A stretch of DNA of 15,435 bases from CAMBDR01 sp046597185 (GCA_046597185.1 JBKJLF010000281.1:1-15435); one strand, 5' to 3'. Shown: positions 6,550-15,258, counted from the first letter of the stretch. Notes: generated by a model not told the origin, from the letters alone. Made by a program: numbers and translations.

Positions 6550-7233
6550 TTAGTGTGGGCAGTCTCCGGTAACGCTGAGTCGCATGTGATCGCGTACCCC
6601 GTCTTTGATTTGGTCGCGTCCACCGGGGGCTCCAACCGAATCTTTGGATGCGCAATAAGTGCCGCCGGGGCCGACCACTTTGGTTAATACCCGGCCATCA
6701 GGGAGCGTGATGGTCGTCGTTGTTGTGCCCCCGCCGCGCCATGCACCCTTGATTCCCCGTACCAGCCTGGCATCTTCGGCACCGTATTTTTGTGCCAGAT
6801 GATTGGGCGGCGCGTCTTTATCGATTTCCCCCCAAATTTTAGCCAAATCAACATTCGCCAAGCCCGGCGTTGCAGGTGCTGTCGTCGTTGCAGCGGGGCT
6901 GTCTTTGGTTGGATCGGGTGGCGCAGCCGGGGTTGGCAAGGACGATTTCGCAATGAGGCGCATGGATGTGACTTTCGGCGGGGTGGTAGGCTTGGTTACG
7001 GCAGGCAGCGCGGGCGTCGGTAGTCGTATCGGTTTGGCTTGCGCTTTGGTGCTGGGGGGGCTTGGCAACATCCACATCACCAAGGCATGATCATCACTGA
7101 CGGATTGATTTTGCGGTGCGCGCGCCAGCCCAAACCAAAACAAGGCCAGATGTGTGGTCAGAATCAGCACCAGGGCCAAGCCCGCGCGCCAACGCTTCGT
7201 TTCCGGATAATAGAGATTTGCCGTCATTGCCAT
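6550..7233 (-). CDS. membrane-anchored proline-rich protein (TonB-like architecture)
   Basis: From ATG 7233 the product is 227 residues. A short basic N-terminus (ETKRWR) leads into one membrane segment, LALVLILTTHLALFWFGLA. A Pro/Ala/Thr/Lys-rich spacer follows (about residues 45-125), as in periplasm-spanning energy-transducer proteins. The C-terminal region contains DLAKIWGEIDKDAPPNHLA, then TTTTTITLPDGRVLTKVVG, GGTYCASKDSVG and the final GDCPH. Two cysteines near the end may form a disulfide in the periplasm. It lacks a recognisable TonB C-terminal domain, so I do not call it TonB. The open frame extends to a TTG at 7278, and the Met at 7227 has slightly better AGG spacing, so the exact start is uncertain. 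Confidence 0.75.
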   Translation of the reverse strand: MAMTANLYYPETKRWRAGLALVLILTTHLALFWFGLARAPQNQSVSDDHALVMWMLPSPPSTKAQAKPIRLPTPALPAVTKPTTPPKVTSMRLIAKSSLPTPAAPPDPTKDSPAATTTAPATPGLANVDLAKIWGEIDKDAPPNHLAQKYGAEDARLVRGIKGAWRGGGTTTTTITLPDGRVLTKVVGPGGTYCASKDSVGAPGGRDQIKDGVRDHMRLSVTGDCPH

Positions 7234-7713
7234 GAACCTGATTTGAAAGTCGGGCCATTTTAGCATCGACCATGACAAATATAATACCCATGGCTGTAGC
7301 CAAGATTAGGTATCATATTTCGATCCCATTGGTGCCTATTTGTAATACGATAAAGCTTTTTGCCGAAACAACATTGGTCATCGTTTAAGATGCGCCGTCA
7401 TCGTGCTTCACGACGAACTCAAGCAAGACTTCAGACGATAGCAATTTCAGGCGTAGCGGCGGATCGGTTTTTTGCGATAAACCTCACAGGTTGAGCAGAA
7501 GGCCACTATCGGATGAAGTCAGTTTTTGAGCGTTAGTGCGGTGATTCCCCCATTTCCCTGAAAACTGGCTGGTGCACCTGCGGCGTCAGTCGGTTTGCTT
7601 CTCCCGCGCAACGCAAGATGACATGCTTGTCAAAATTACCGTGTTTTTGAACCATCCGGCGTTTTCACTGCTATCATTGCATTCTGCTGGCATTAATCTG
7701 ATAGGAGAACCAT
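7234..7713. other. long intergenic region upstream of the peroxiredoxin gene
   Basis: No credible gene is seen. It separates two divergent genes. Small hairpins occur: TCGTG-CTT-CACGA (7401-7413) and AACCT-CAC-AGGTT (7480-7492). A weak promoter-like pair, TTGAAC (7647-7652) and TATCAT (7672-7677), has a 19-nt spacer. A good AGGAGA ribosome binding site ends 7 nt before the ATG at 7714. Confidence 0.4.
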
Positions 7714-8352
7714 ATGAGCTTACGCTTGGGCGATATCGCCCCTGATTTTGAACAAGACACGTCACAAGGCCGCATTAAATTTCACGAATGGGCTGGCGCT
7801 TCCTGGGTGGTTTTATTTTCCCACCCGGCGGATTTTACCCCCGTTTGCACCACTGAACTGGGCCTGACCGCAAAACTGAAACCCGAGTTTGACCAACGCA
7901 ACGTGAAAGCGATTGCGCTTTCGGTTGACCCGGTTGAAACCCATAAAATCTGGATACACGATATCGAAGAAACCCAGCAAACCGTTGTGGGCTTTCCGAT
8001 TATTGCCGATGCCGATAAAAAGGTTAGCGTTTTGTACGACATGATCCACCCCGAGCAGTCCGTTACTGCCACGGTGCGCTCTTTATTCATTATCGATCCG
8101 AATAAAAAAATTCGTCTGATGATTACCTACCCCATGAGCACGGGCCGTAATTTTGATGAAGTGTTGCGCGTCATCGACGCCCTGCAATTGACCGATGGCT
8201 ATACCGTGGCCACACCGGGCAATTGGAAAGATGGCGACAATGTGATCATTCCGCTTACCGTGCAAGACCCCGATGTGCTCAAGCAAAAATATCCGAAGGG
8301 TTTTACCGCCCCCCGGCCTTATTTGCGCATTACGCCGCAACCGAACAAATAA
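7714..8352 (+). CDS. 1-Cys peroxiredoxin, Prx6 type
   Basis: The product is 212 residues, the usual length for this class. The peroxidatic site is HPADFTPVCTTE, with T42 and C45, and the assisting arginine is R122 in TATVRSLFII. C45 is the only cysteine I find, so there is no resolving cysteine and recycling needs an outside reductant. The long C-terminal dimerisation domain (GNWKDGDNVIIPLTVQDPDV, YPKGFTAPRPYLR) is typical of Prx6 and not of AhpC. It reduces hydrogen peroxide and organic peroxides in the cytosol. A strong AGGAGA ribosome binding site precedes it. A LysR regulator follows on the same strand 126 nt later. A link between the two is possible but not shown, and the regulator looks Nac-like rather than OxyR-like. 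Confidence 0.96.
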   Translation: MSLRLGDIAPDFEQDTSQGRIKFHEWAGASWVVLFSHPADFTPVCTTELGLTAKLKPEFDQRNVKAIALSVDPVETHKIWIHDIEETQQTVVGFPIIADADKKVSVLYDMIHPEQSVTATVRSLFIIDPNKKIRLMITYPMSTGRNFDEVLRVIDALQLTDGYTVATPGNWKDGDNVIIPLTVQDPDVLKQKYPKGFTAPRPYLRITPQPNK

Positions 8353-8391
8353 TGCGCCAGTGATGAGTCAGTAATAAAGCAACAAACGATA

Positions 8392-8417
8392 GGCGCGTGG
8401 GCCTGTGCTTACGCGCC
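8392..8417. other. GC-rich hairpin between peroxiredoxin and LysR genes
   Basis: GGCGCGT (8392-8398) pairs with ACGCGCC (8411-8417) around a 12-nt loop. There is no T-tract, so it is not a standard intrinsic terminator. It could stabilise the 3' end of the peroxiredoxin mRNA or act as a regulator site. Confidence 0.4.
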
Positions 8418-8478
8418 GAATCTGCATGCGCTACATTTACTGCGCTCACTGCGCCACCTTACGCCACGCGCACCCACG

Positions 8479-9462
8479 ATGGAATTACGCCAACTGCGTT
8501 ATTTTGTGTCGATTGTCGATCACGGCTCCCTGTCGCGTGCCGCTTTGGTATTGCATATCGCCCAACCCGCCTTAACCCAGCAACTGCGCCAACTGGAAGA
8601 TGAATTGGGCGCGCAATTATTGCACCGCTCGGCACAAGGCGTGCTTAGTACCGATGCTGGTAAAATCTTTTATCAACATGCGCAAGCTATTTTGAAACAG
8701 GTGGCAGACGCCAAATCTGCCGTCACCCAATCCACCAGCAAACCGACTGGCACGGTGGCCATTGGCGTGCCGCAAAGTATTTCCGGTGCGCTGGCGCTAC
8801 CCTTGCTGCTGGCGGCGCAACAGCAATACCCTGAAATTGAATTGCAACTGACCGAAGAATTGACCGGCAACTTAATTGAACAGTTGAAGGCAGGCCGCAT
8901 CAATTTGGCGGTGTTGTTTGATGACGGCCAACTCGCGCCCTTCTCCTGCACGCCGATGGTGGAAGAAGAGATGATGTTTGTCTGCCGCGCCGATTCACAA
9001 TTTTCGCCGCAATTTTCGCCCCAATTCGCCCCGGCCAACGCTGCGGTCAGTCTGGCGCAAGCGCTGGCCACTACCCTGATTTTGCCCGGCGTGCAGCACG
9101 GCGTGCGGCCCCGTATTGAACGCACCGCACGCAAGGCGGGCTTGGCGCTGACACGCGTGATTGAGATTAATTCGGTGGCGATTTTAAAGTCGGCGATTTT
9201 AGCCGATATGGGGGCCACTATCATTCCGCTGGCCCCCTTGCTGGATGATATCGAACGCGGTTTGATGCGCGCTTACCCCCTCACCGAGCCGGGTATTTCG
9301 CGCAGCGTGACCCTGTGCTGCTCCAAAACCATCCCGCTCACCAATGCCGCCAGCGCGGTGGCACGGCTGGTGCTGGAGGTGACCGATGAGTTGGCTACCA
9401 GCGGGCGCTGGCTTGGCACCCATATTTTGCCACGCGCCACACGCCATGGAAGCGCTGCATAG
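8479..9462 (+). CDS. LysR-family transcriptional regulator, Nac-like
   Basis: The product is 327 residues. The N-terminal winged HTH (residues about 1-60) reads MELRQLRYFVSIVDHGSLSR, AQPALTQQLRQLEDELG and ends TDAG. This opening is very close to the Nac/nitrogen-assimilation subgroup of LysR proteins. The effector-binding half starts near residue 90 (GTVAIGVPQSIS). A low-complexity insert QFSPQFSPQFAP lies near residues 174-185, encoded by a 12-bp near-repeat. No Shine-Dalgarno is apparent before the ATG. Its target is unknown; neither neighbour is a classical nitrogen gene, and there is no divergently transcribed partner. Confidence 0.93.
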   Translation: MELRQLRYFVSIVDHGSLSRAALVLHIAQPALTQQLRQLEDELGAQLLHRSAQGVLSTDAGKIFYQHAQAILKQVADAKSAVTQSTSKPTGTVAIGVPQSISGALALPLLLAAQQQYPEIELQLTEELTGNLIEQLKAGRINLAVLFDDGQLAPFSCTPMVEEEMMFVCRADSQFSPQFSPQFAPANAAVSLAQALATTLILPGVQHGVRPRIERTARKAGLALTRVIEINSVAILKSAILADMGATIIPLAPLLDDIERGLMRAYPLTEPGISRSVTLCCSKTIPLTNAASAVARLVLEVTDELATSGRWLGTHILPRATRHGSAA

Positions 9463-9861
9463 CATTCCATAAGCAAACCTTATACCCCCATGTGCAATCG
9501 GTATTTCCAATGCGGGTTGAAACTGATTACACTGTGCACACAGTTCAGCGTTACCGCGCAGGCTGATTAAAGCTACCACCGTGGCAACAAGATTTGATCA
9601 TTGCAAGCCTTACCCGGCTTAAAATTGTCAGATGCGATCCGAATACCTTTTTGGAGCAAGACCCATGCAGGAATTCTGTCAGCACAAGCTGAGGCGTTGG
9701 CCGGCGACGCCCCATTTTGCGCCACCTTATCAAGTTCATCCGATTCATCCAACTCATCAAAATCTCCTTCATTGCAATCCGCATCAAAACACAACTGATT
9801 TACAGCTTATTCCCGGCTTATAATAGCGTTACCAAAAAAAATCCGTCTACAAGGAACGACC
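9463..9861 (+). other. intergenic region upstream of icmF
   Basis: Overlapping short frames occur on both strands, but none has a recognisable product, so I do not call a gene. It contains a repetitive stretch rich in TTCATCC/CTCATC (about 9737-9770), an AAGCC/GGCTT hairpin near 9605-9620, and the icmF promoter at its right end. Confidence 0.35.
9795..9824 (+). promoter_or_regulatory. probable icmF promoter
   Basis: A perfect TATAAT (9819-9824) lies 37 nt before the icmF ATG. The best -35 is CTGATT (9795-9800) with an 18-nt spacer, a weak match that suggests help from an activator. AAGGA (9851-9855) serves as ribosome binding site. Confidence 0.5.
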
Positions 9862-12800
9862 ATGACCGACTTATCCGTTGCGAATAGTAATAATGCCAAC
9901 CCGGCCAATCCAGCCAATCCATCCAATCCACCTTTGACCGAGTACAAACCCACCCACAAAGTGCGTTTTGTGACTGCGGCTTCGCTATTCGATGGGCACG
10001 ATGCCTCCATCAATATCATGCGCCGTATCTTGCAAAGCAATGGCGCGGAAGTGATTCACCTTGGGCACAATCGCTCGGTGGACGACGTAGTCACCTGCGC
10101 GCTGCAGGAAGACGTACAAGGCATTGCCATTTCCAGCTATCAGGGCGGCCATGTTGAATATTTTAAATACATGATCGATTTGTTAAAAGAGCGGGGCGGC
10201 GCGCACATTAAAGTGTTTGGCGGTGGCGGCGGCGTGATTGTGCCCGATGAAATCGCGGATTTGCATGCCTATGGCGTGAGCCGGATTTTCAGCCCGGAAG
10301 ATGGCCAGCGCATGGGTTTGGTGGGCATGATTTTATCGATGATGCAAGCCTGCGATATCGACCTGTCGCCTTACGCGCCCACCGACTTGGCTGCCTTGCA
10401 GGGGAATGATGTGGCGGGAGATGTGGCAACCAGGCACCGCGTGTTGGCGCAATTGATTACGGTACTGGAAAACGGCAACGTCGCCCCGGCGCTAAAAACG
10501 GCGCTGCACAAAGCGGCTGAAAGCGCGAATGTGCCCACGCTGGGCATTACCGGCACCGGCGGCGCGGGCAAATCTTCGCTCACCGATGAACTGATCCGCC
10601 GCATCCGCATGGATCAAGGTGACAAGCTGCATATTGCGGTGATTTCCATCGACCCCTCGCGCCGTAAGTCCGGCGGTGCGCTACTGGGTGACCGCATCCG
10701 CATGAATGCCATCAACCCGTGGTTGAAAGTGGATAAAGACGGCCAACGCCTGCAAACCCGCGTCTTCATGCGCTCGCTCGCCACGCGTGAGGCGGGTTCC
10801 GAGATTTCGCAAGCCTTGCCGGACGTGATTGCCGCCTGCAAAGTGGCGGGGTTTGATTTGATCATCGTCGAAACTTCCGGCATCGGCCAGGGCGATGCCG
10901 CCATCGTGCCGCATGTGGATTTATCGATGTATGTGATGACGCCCGAATTTGGTGCCGCCAGCCAGCTTGAAAAAATCGACATGCTCGATTTTGCCGATTT
11001 TGTCGCCATCAATAAATTCGACCGCAAAGGCGCGCTCGATGCGCTTCGCGACGTGGCCAAACAATACCAGCGCAACCGCGAACTGTTCAGCCTGCGGCCC
11101 GAGCAAATGCCGGTCTACGGCACCCAGGCGAGCCGTTTTAACGATGATGGCGTGACCGCGCTCTACCACGGCTTACTGCCAAAGCTGGTGGAAAAAGGTT
11201 TGAAAGCGGGCGAGGGCAGATTGCCCAAAGTGGATGTGAAAGCCTCATCCGGCAAAAACGTGATTGTGCCGCCTGCACGCAGCCGCTACCTGGCCGAAAT
11301 TGCCGATTGCGTGCGCGCCTACCACAAGCACACTGGCAAGCAAGTGCGCCTGGCGCGCGAGAAGCAGCAATTGATGGAATCCAAACGCATGCTGCTGGCC
11401 GCACGCAAAACGGGTGCTGCCAGTGCGGACTTTGATGAATTGATCGCCGAGCGCGACAACCATCTGGACGCCAACAGCAAACATTTGCTGGCGCAATGGC
11501 CGGACATGCAAGCCGCCTATGCCGGTGATGAATACGTGGTAAAAATCCGCGATAAAGAAATCCGCACGCGGCTGGTACAAAACAGCCTGTCCGGCACCAA
11601 AATCCGCAAGGTCGCCATCCCCAAGTTTGAAGATCATGGCGAAGTCTTGCGCTGGTTAATGTTGGACAACGTGCCCGGCAGCTTCCCGTACAGCGCGGGC
11701 GTGTTCGCCTTCAAGCGCGAGGGCGAAGACCCAACCCGCATGTTTGCGGGCGAGGGCGATGCTTTCCGCACCAATCGCCGCTTCAAACTGGTTTCCACCG
11801 GCATGGACGCCAAGCGCCTTTCCACCGCCTTCGATTCGGTCACGCTCTACGGTGCCGACCCGGCGATTCGCCCGGACATTTACGGCAAAATCGGCAATTC
11901 CGGGGTTTCGATTGCCACGCTGGATGACATGAAAGTGCTGTACGACGGTTTCAATCTGTGCAGCCCCTCTACCAGCGTCTCGATGACCATCAACGGCCCC
12001 GCGCCCACCATTTTGGCGATGTTCATGAACACTGCCATCGACCAGCAGGTAGATAAGTTCCGCGCGGACAACAAGCGCGAGCCTACTGCGGATGAAGCGC
12101 AAAAAATCCGCACCTGGGTGCTGGAAAACGTGCGCGGCACGGTGCAGGCGGATATTTTGAAGGAAGATCAGGGCCAAAACACCTGCATCTTTTCGACTGA
12201 ATTCAGCCTGAAAGTGATGGGCGACATTCAGGAATATTTCGTCCATCACCAAGTGCGCAATTTCTATTCGGTCTCCATCTCCGGTTACCACATTGCCGAA
12301 GCGGGCGCGAATCCGATTTCGCAACTGGCCTTTACGCTCTCCAACGGTTTTACCTTTGTGGAAGCGTATCTGGCGCGCGGCATGCATATTGACGACTTCG
12401 CGCCCAATCTGTCCTTCTTCTTCAGCAATGGTATGGACCCCGAATACTCGGTACTGGGCCGGGTAGCGCGGCGCATTTGGGCGGTGACCATGCGCGACAA
12501 ATACGGTGCCAATGACCGCAGCCAAAAGTTGAAATACCACATTCAAACCAGTGGCCGCAGCCTGCACGCGCAAGAAATCGACTTCAACGACATCCGCACC
12601 ACGCTGCAAGCCTTGATTGCGATTTACGACAACTGCAACAGCCTGCACACCAATGCCTACGATGAAGCCATCACCACGCCAACCGATGAATCGGTACGGC
12701 GCGCGCTGGCGATTCAACTGATCATCAACCGCGAATGGGGTTTGGCCAAGAATGAAAACCCGAACCAGGGCAGCTTCATCATCGAAGAATTGACTGATTT

Positions 12801-13233
12801 GCTGGAAGAAGCGGTGTTGCAAGAGTTCGAGCGCATCGCTGAGCGCGGCGGCGTGTTGGGCGCGATGGAAACCGGCTACCAGCGCGGCAAGATTCAGGAA
12901 GAATCGATGCTGTACGAGCATTTGAAGCACGACGGCACGCTACCGATTATTGGCGTCAACACGTTCAGAAACCCCAAGAGCACGGGCGAAGTGCAAAAAA
13001 TTGAACTGGCGCGCTCGACCGATGATGAAAAACAATCGCAATTGAAACGGTTGGATGACTTCCATAAACTGCATGCGAACGAGGCACCGGCGGCCTTGGC
13101 GGCTTTGCAGCAGGCGGCGATTGATAATGAGAATGTGTTTGCCAAGCTGATGGATGCGGTGCGGGTTTGCTCGCTGGGGCAGATTACTACGGCGTTGTTT
13201 GAGGTGGGGGGGCAGTATCGGAGGAATATGTAA
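9862..13233 (+). CDS. icmF: fused isobutyryl-CoA mutase IcmF (B12-dependent, with GTPase chaperone domain)
   Basis: The product is 1123 residues and interconverts isobutyryl-CoA and n-butyryl-CoA with adenosylcobalamin; the family can also act on branched acyl-CoAs such as pivalyl-CoA. Three modules are visible. Residues about 33-165 are the B12-binding domain, with D44-G45-H46 (H46 as the cobalt ligand) and VFGGGGGVIVPDE. Residues about 220-500 are the MeaB-like G-protein, with Walker A GTGGAGKS at 231-238, ETSGIGQGD at 337-345 and NKFD at 384-387; it loads and protects the cofactor. Residues about 560-1123 are the substrate-binding mutase barrel (NTCIFSTEFS, VSISGYHIAEAGANPISQLA). This order is diagnostic of IcmF and differs from methylmalonyl-CoA mutase. 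The N-terminus carries an extra Asn/Pro/Ala repeat (NPANPANPSNPP). No acyl-CoA dehydrogenase or other pathway gene is adjacent. Confidence 0.97.
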   Translation: MTDLSVANSNNANPANPANPSNPPLTEYKPTHKVRFVTAASLFDGHDASINIMRRILQSNGAEVIHLGHNRSVDDVVTCALQEDVQGIAISSYQGGHVEYFKYMIDLLKERGGAHIKVFGGGGGVIVPDEIADLHAYGVSRIFSPEDGQRMGLVGMILSMMQACDIDLSPYAPTDLAALQGNDVAGDVATRHRVLAQLITVLENGNVAPALKTALHKAAESANVPTLGITGTGGAGKSSLTDELIRRIRMDQGDKLHIAVISIDPSRRKSGGALLGDRIRMNAINPWLKVDKDGQRLQTRVFMRSLATREAGSEISQALPDVIAACKVAGFDLIIVETSGIGQGDAAIVPHVDLSMYVMTPEFGAASQLEKIDMLDFADFVAINKFDRKGALDALRDVAKQYQRNRELFSLRPEQMPVYGTQASRFNDDGVTALYHGLLPKLVEKGLKAGEGRLPKVDVKASSGKNVIVPPARSRYLAEIADCVRAYHKHTGKQVRLAREKQQLMESKRMLLAARKTGAASADFDELIAERDNHLDANSKHLLAQWPDMQAAYAGDEYVVKIRDKEIRTRLVQNSLSGTKIRKVAIPKFEDHGEVLRWLMLDNVPGSFPYSAGVFAFKREGEDPTRMFAGEGDAFRTNRRFKLVSTGMDAKRLSTAFDSVTLYGADPAIRPDIYGKIGNSGVSIATLDDMKVLYDGFNLCSPSTSVSMTINGPAPTILAMFMNTAIDQQVDKFRADNKREPTADEAQKIRTWVLENVRGTVQADILKEDQGQNTCIFSTEFSLKVMGDIQEYFVHHQVRNFYSVSISGYHIAEAGANPISQLAFTLSNGFTFVEAYLARGMHIDDFAPNLSFFFSNGMDPEYSVLGRVARRIWAVTMRDKYGANDRSQKLKYHIQTSGRSLHAQEIDFNDIRTTLQALIAIYDNCNSLHTNAYDEAITTPTDESVRRALAIQLIINREWGLAKNENPNQGSFIIEELTDLLEEAVLQEFERIAERGGVLGAMETGYQRGKIQEESMLYEHLKHDGTLPIIGVNTFRNPKSTGEVQKIELARSTDDEKQSQLKRLDDFHKLHANEAPAALAALQQAAIDNENVFAKLMDAVRVCSLGQITTALFEVGGQYRRNM
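9895..9930 (+). repeat. 9-bp tandem repeat in the 5' end of icmF
   Basis: Four successive units, GCCAACCCG, GCCAATCCA, GCCAATCCA and TCCAATCCA, encode the Asn-Pro-Ala/Ser stretch before the B12 domain. The unit length keeps the frame, so changes in copy number would only lengthen or shorten a linker. Confidence 0.75.
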
Positions 13234-13310
13234 GGTAAAACAAAGAACTACAACCGAACGTACAAAGACACATTTAAATATCAACAGCCAGCTAGAAAGA
13301 CAATTTAAAA

Positions 13311-14030
13311 ATGACCCTAAATATTACAAGACTAACCATTTATGCGCTAATTGGTGCTATGGAAGAAGACTTAAGAGCAACGATTAAGGATCATCTGGGG
13401 GCTGATGCAGATTGTTTTAATACTGAATTACTGACTAGAGCTAAAACCCGGTTGGATAAAGATATGGGCATGGCCTATGACGATGCAGATACCAGTGACT
13501 TGGTTGATTATTTTGATCTAGGAGATACTTACACAACTATAAATGCAAATTCACCAAAATTTCCACAGCACATTTTCGATGCCATTAAAAGACACACCAA
13601 GGATTTTGAGAAAATAGTACCAATAAGAAATCGAGTTATGCATATTCGCCCACTCAATTTCAATGACTCATCGATTGTATTTACCATATGCGAAATACTT
13701 GCAAAAGAGGATTTAACTCTTTGGAAAAACATCTCACAAACATTATCAAAACTAAATGAAGACTCAAGCTTTGTGCTATCCAAAGAAATAAAGAACTTTG
13801 ACAACAGCGATGCCCAAAATAATAACCTTCCATTGCCAGATTTTGATGAAACGGGCCTAATAGGTCGCGATATAGAAGTGAAAAAAATAAAAAACTTAAT
13901 CCAGGGGAGTTTCCCAGTAATTTCGATAGTTGGCGAAGGTGGTGTCGGCAAAACAGCACTAGCACTAAAGGCGGATTCAAGGATCAACTGCAACACTGAC
14001 TTAATGAACAGTGCCACTCTGAAGCTCTAA
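13311..14030 (+). pseudogene. HEPN-STAND/NB-ARC NTPase gene, cut by IS30 insertion
   Basis: The true gene runs from ATG 13311 to about 13973 (221 codons); the frame then reads 18 codons into the insertion sequence and stops at 14030. Residues about 5-135 look like a HEPN domain of the Swt1-like kind: helical, with the Rx4H ribonuclease motif R106-NRVM-H111 followed by IRPLNFNDSSIVFTICEIL. After a polar linker, TGLIGRDIEVKKIKNLI opens a STAND/NB-ARC NTPase whose Walker A is GEGGVGKT (208-215). Everything past ALALK is lost: Walker B, the regulatory helices and any C-terminal sensor repeats. HEPN-STAND proteins are generally thought to sense invaders and cleave RNA. The coding sequence is much richer in A+T than icmF, 77 nt upstream, which suggests horizontal origin. 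The remaining product might still carry a free HEPN domain. Confidence 0.8.
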
Positions 14031-15057
14031 AAGCATCATTTGTTGACTGTAAAGGACAAGCGGCGATTCATATTTAAACCGTTTTCTTGGCCTGGTATTG
14101 AGTTCAAAGGCGATGGCATCAAGGTCATCCTGCGAGTAAATTGAGAGATCAGAACCCTTGGGCAAGTACTGGCGCAGCAAGCCATTGGTATTCTCGTTGG
14201 CGCCCCGCTGCCAAGGACTGTGGGGGTCGGCAAAGTACACTTGCACACCCGTTTTTTCGGTCAGTATTTTGTGCCCGTGCATCTCCCGTCCTTGGTCGTA
14301 AGTCATTGTTTTACGCATACCGACAGGCTCCCGGTTGAGCACCGCCGCGAAGCTATCAACTACCGCTTTGGTTGTTGCGTTGTCCATCTTGGCCAGCACC
14401 ACAAATCCGGTCGCACGCTCTACCAGTGTACCCACCGATGAGCGGTTGCCAGCGCCCTTGATCAGGTCACCTTCCCAATGGCCGGGAATCAGCCGCGCTT
14501 CCACCTCTGGTGGGCGAATGTGGATGCTTTGCATGTCAGCAATTTGGCTACGGCGATCTGTGCCTCTACTACGGGGCTTGCGCACTTGATTATGATGCCG
14601 CAAACACGCAATCAACTCCCGCTTGAGCTCACCACGGGGCTGCAAATATATGGCATTGTAGATGGTCTCGTGGGAGACGGTATTTTCGGGGTTGTTGGGC
14701 CACATGGCTTTTAGTTTTCCTGCAATTTGTTGGGGGGACCAATGCAAGCTTAGTTGATGGCGCACCACCTGAAACAAGAAGCCATTTATTTGCATTTTGG
14801 GGATGCGGCGCAGCGCAACACGCTTCTCCTGACTGAGCTGGTGGGCCAGGTTGGCATCGTACTGACCAACGCTGGGGGTGTGCGCTTGAGTTCAGGGCTA
14901 ATCGAACTGGCCGACCGCCCAAGCCGCTTGGCAATGGCACGCATTGAGCAATGGTCGTCTCTCATACACATGACAATGGCGCGTTCTTGGCTGGTGAGGT
15001 GGGTATAACTTTTTCGAATAATCATCTTGGCACTGCAACTTTCTATGTTGTGATAGC
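13974..15057 (-). mobile_element. IS30-family insertion sequence, about 1.1 kb
   Basis: The element is defined by an IS30-type transposase on the minus strand. The left end (13974-13998) reads GATTCAAGGATCAACTGCAA, resembling the IS30 terminal pattern GATTCAA...TCAAC.GCAACA. The opposite end near 15031-15057 contains a diverged inverted copy (minus-strand CAACATAGAAAGTTGCAGTG). The ends are imperfect, so boundaries are good to perhaps 5-10 nt and no target duplication could be confirmed. It interrupts the HEPN-STAND gene. Confidence 0.75.
14001..15025 (-). pseudogene. IS30-family DDE transposase with internal frameshift
   Basis: Translation starts at ATG 15025 (MIIRKSYTHLTSQERAIVM), giving the N-terminal HTH with SMRAIAKRLGRSASSIS-ELKR. 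The frame then breaks at about 14871-14884. The next frame carries on with GQYDANLAHQLSQEKR and runs to the TAA at 14001; together they give about 340 residues, normal for the family. The catalytic core is intact: first Asp in HWEGDLIKG, second in MTYDQGREMHGH, Glu in GANENTNGLLRQYLPKG. Restoring one base in the stretch CGCACACCCCC would rejoin the frames, consistent with a single-base deletion. There is no good -1 slippery heptamer, so programmed frameshifting is less likely. The element is probably immobile unless helped in trans. Confidence 0.85.
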
Positions 15058-15061
15058 AAAA

Positions 15062-15110
15062 GTGGCTTATCCACGCGCTGGGGCTTTACCCCAGACCCCA
15101 CCCTGCGGGG
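15062..15110. other. cluster of GC-rich hairpins next to the IS30 end
   Basis: GTGG-CTTAT-CCAC (15062-15074), CTGGGG-CTTTA-CCCCAG (15078-15094) and CCCC/GGGG (15096-15110) follow one another. The first two have five-base loops of similar sequence. No T-tract follows on the plus strand. They may be a REP-like element, a transcript end, or a structured insertion target. Confidence 0.5.
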
Positions 15111-15258
15111 CGGCAGCTAAGATAAAAGCGCAACAGCAACCCCCATAATACAACGTCTGTTTCAAAAAACTACTTTTAAAAATCATCCGCACTGCTCATC
15201 CGTTCAAACCCATGCATTATTATGCGCTGATATTTCAACCCAACTTCACTGTTGTGGT

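Noticed and set aside
6550..7278. TTG start at 7278 for the proline-rich protein
   Set aside because: It adds residues not typical before a membrane anchor and has no ribosome binding site; the Met codons at 7233/7227 are preferred.
9605..9625. AAGCC/GGCTT hairpin followed by AAAATT as a LysR terminator
   Set aside because: The stem is only 5 bp and there is no T-tract on the plus strand.
9551..9798. Overlapping small frames on both strands before icmF
   Set aside because: The products are low-complexity or unrecognised, lack clear ribosome binding sites and contradict one another in strand.
11656..12930. Long minus-strand frame (424 aa) inside icmF
   Set aside because: It is a shadow of the GC-biased icmF codons; icmF is certain and the antisense product has no recognisable domain.
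14866..14884. Programmed -1 frameshift in the transposase
   Set aside because: The C-run does not form a good slippery heptamer in frame, and IS30 transposases are normally one uninterrupted frame.
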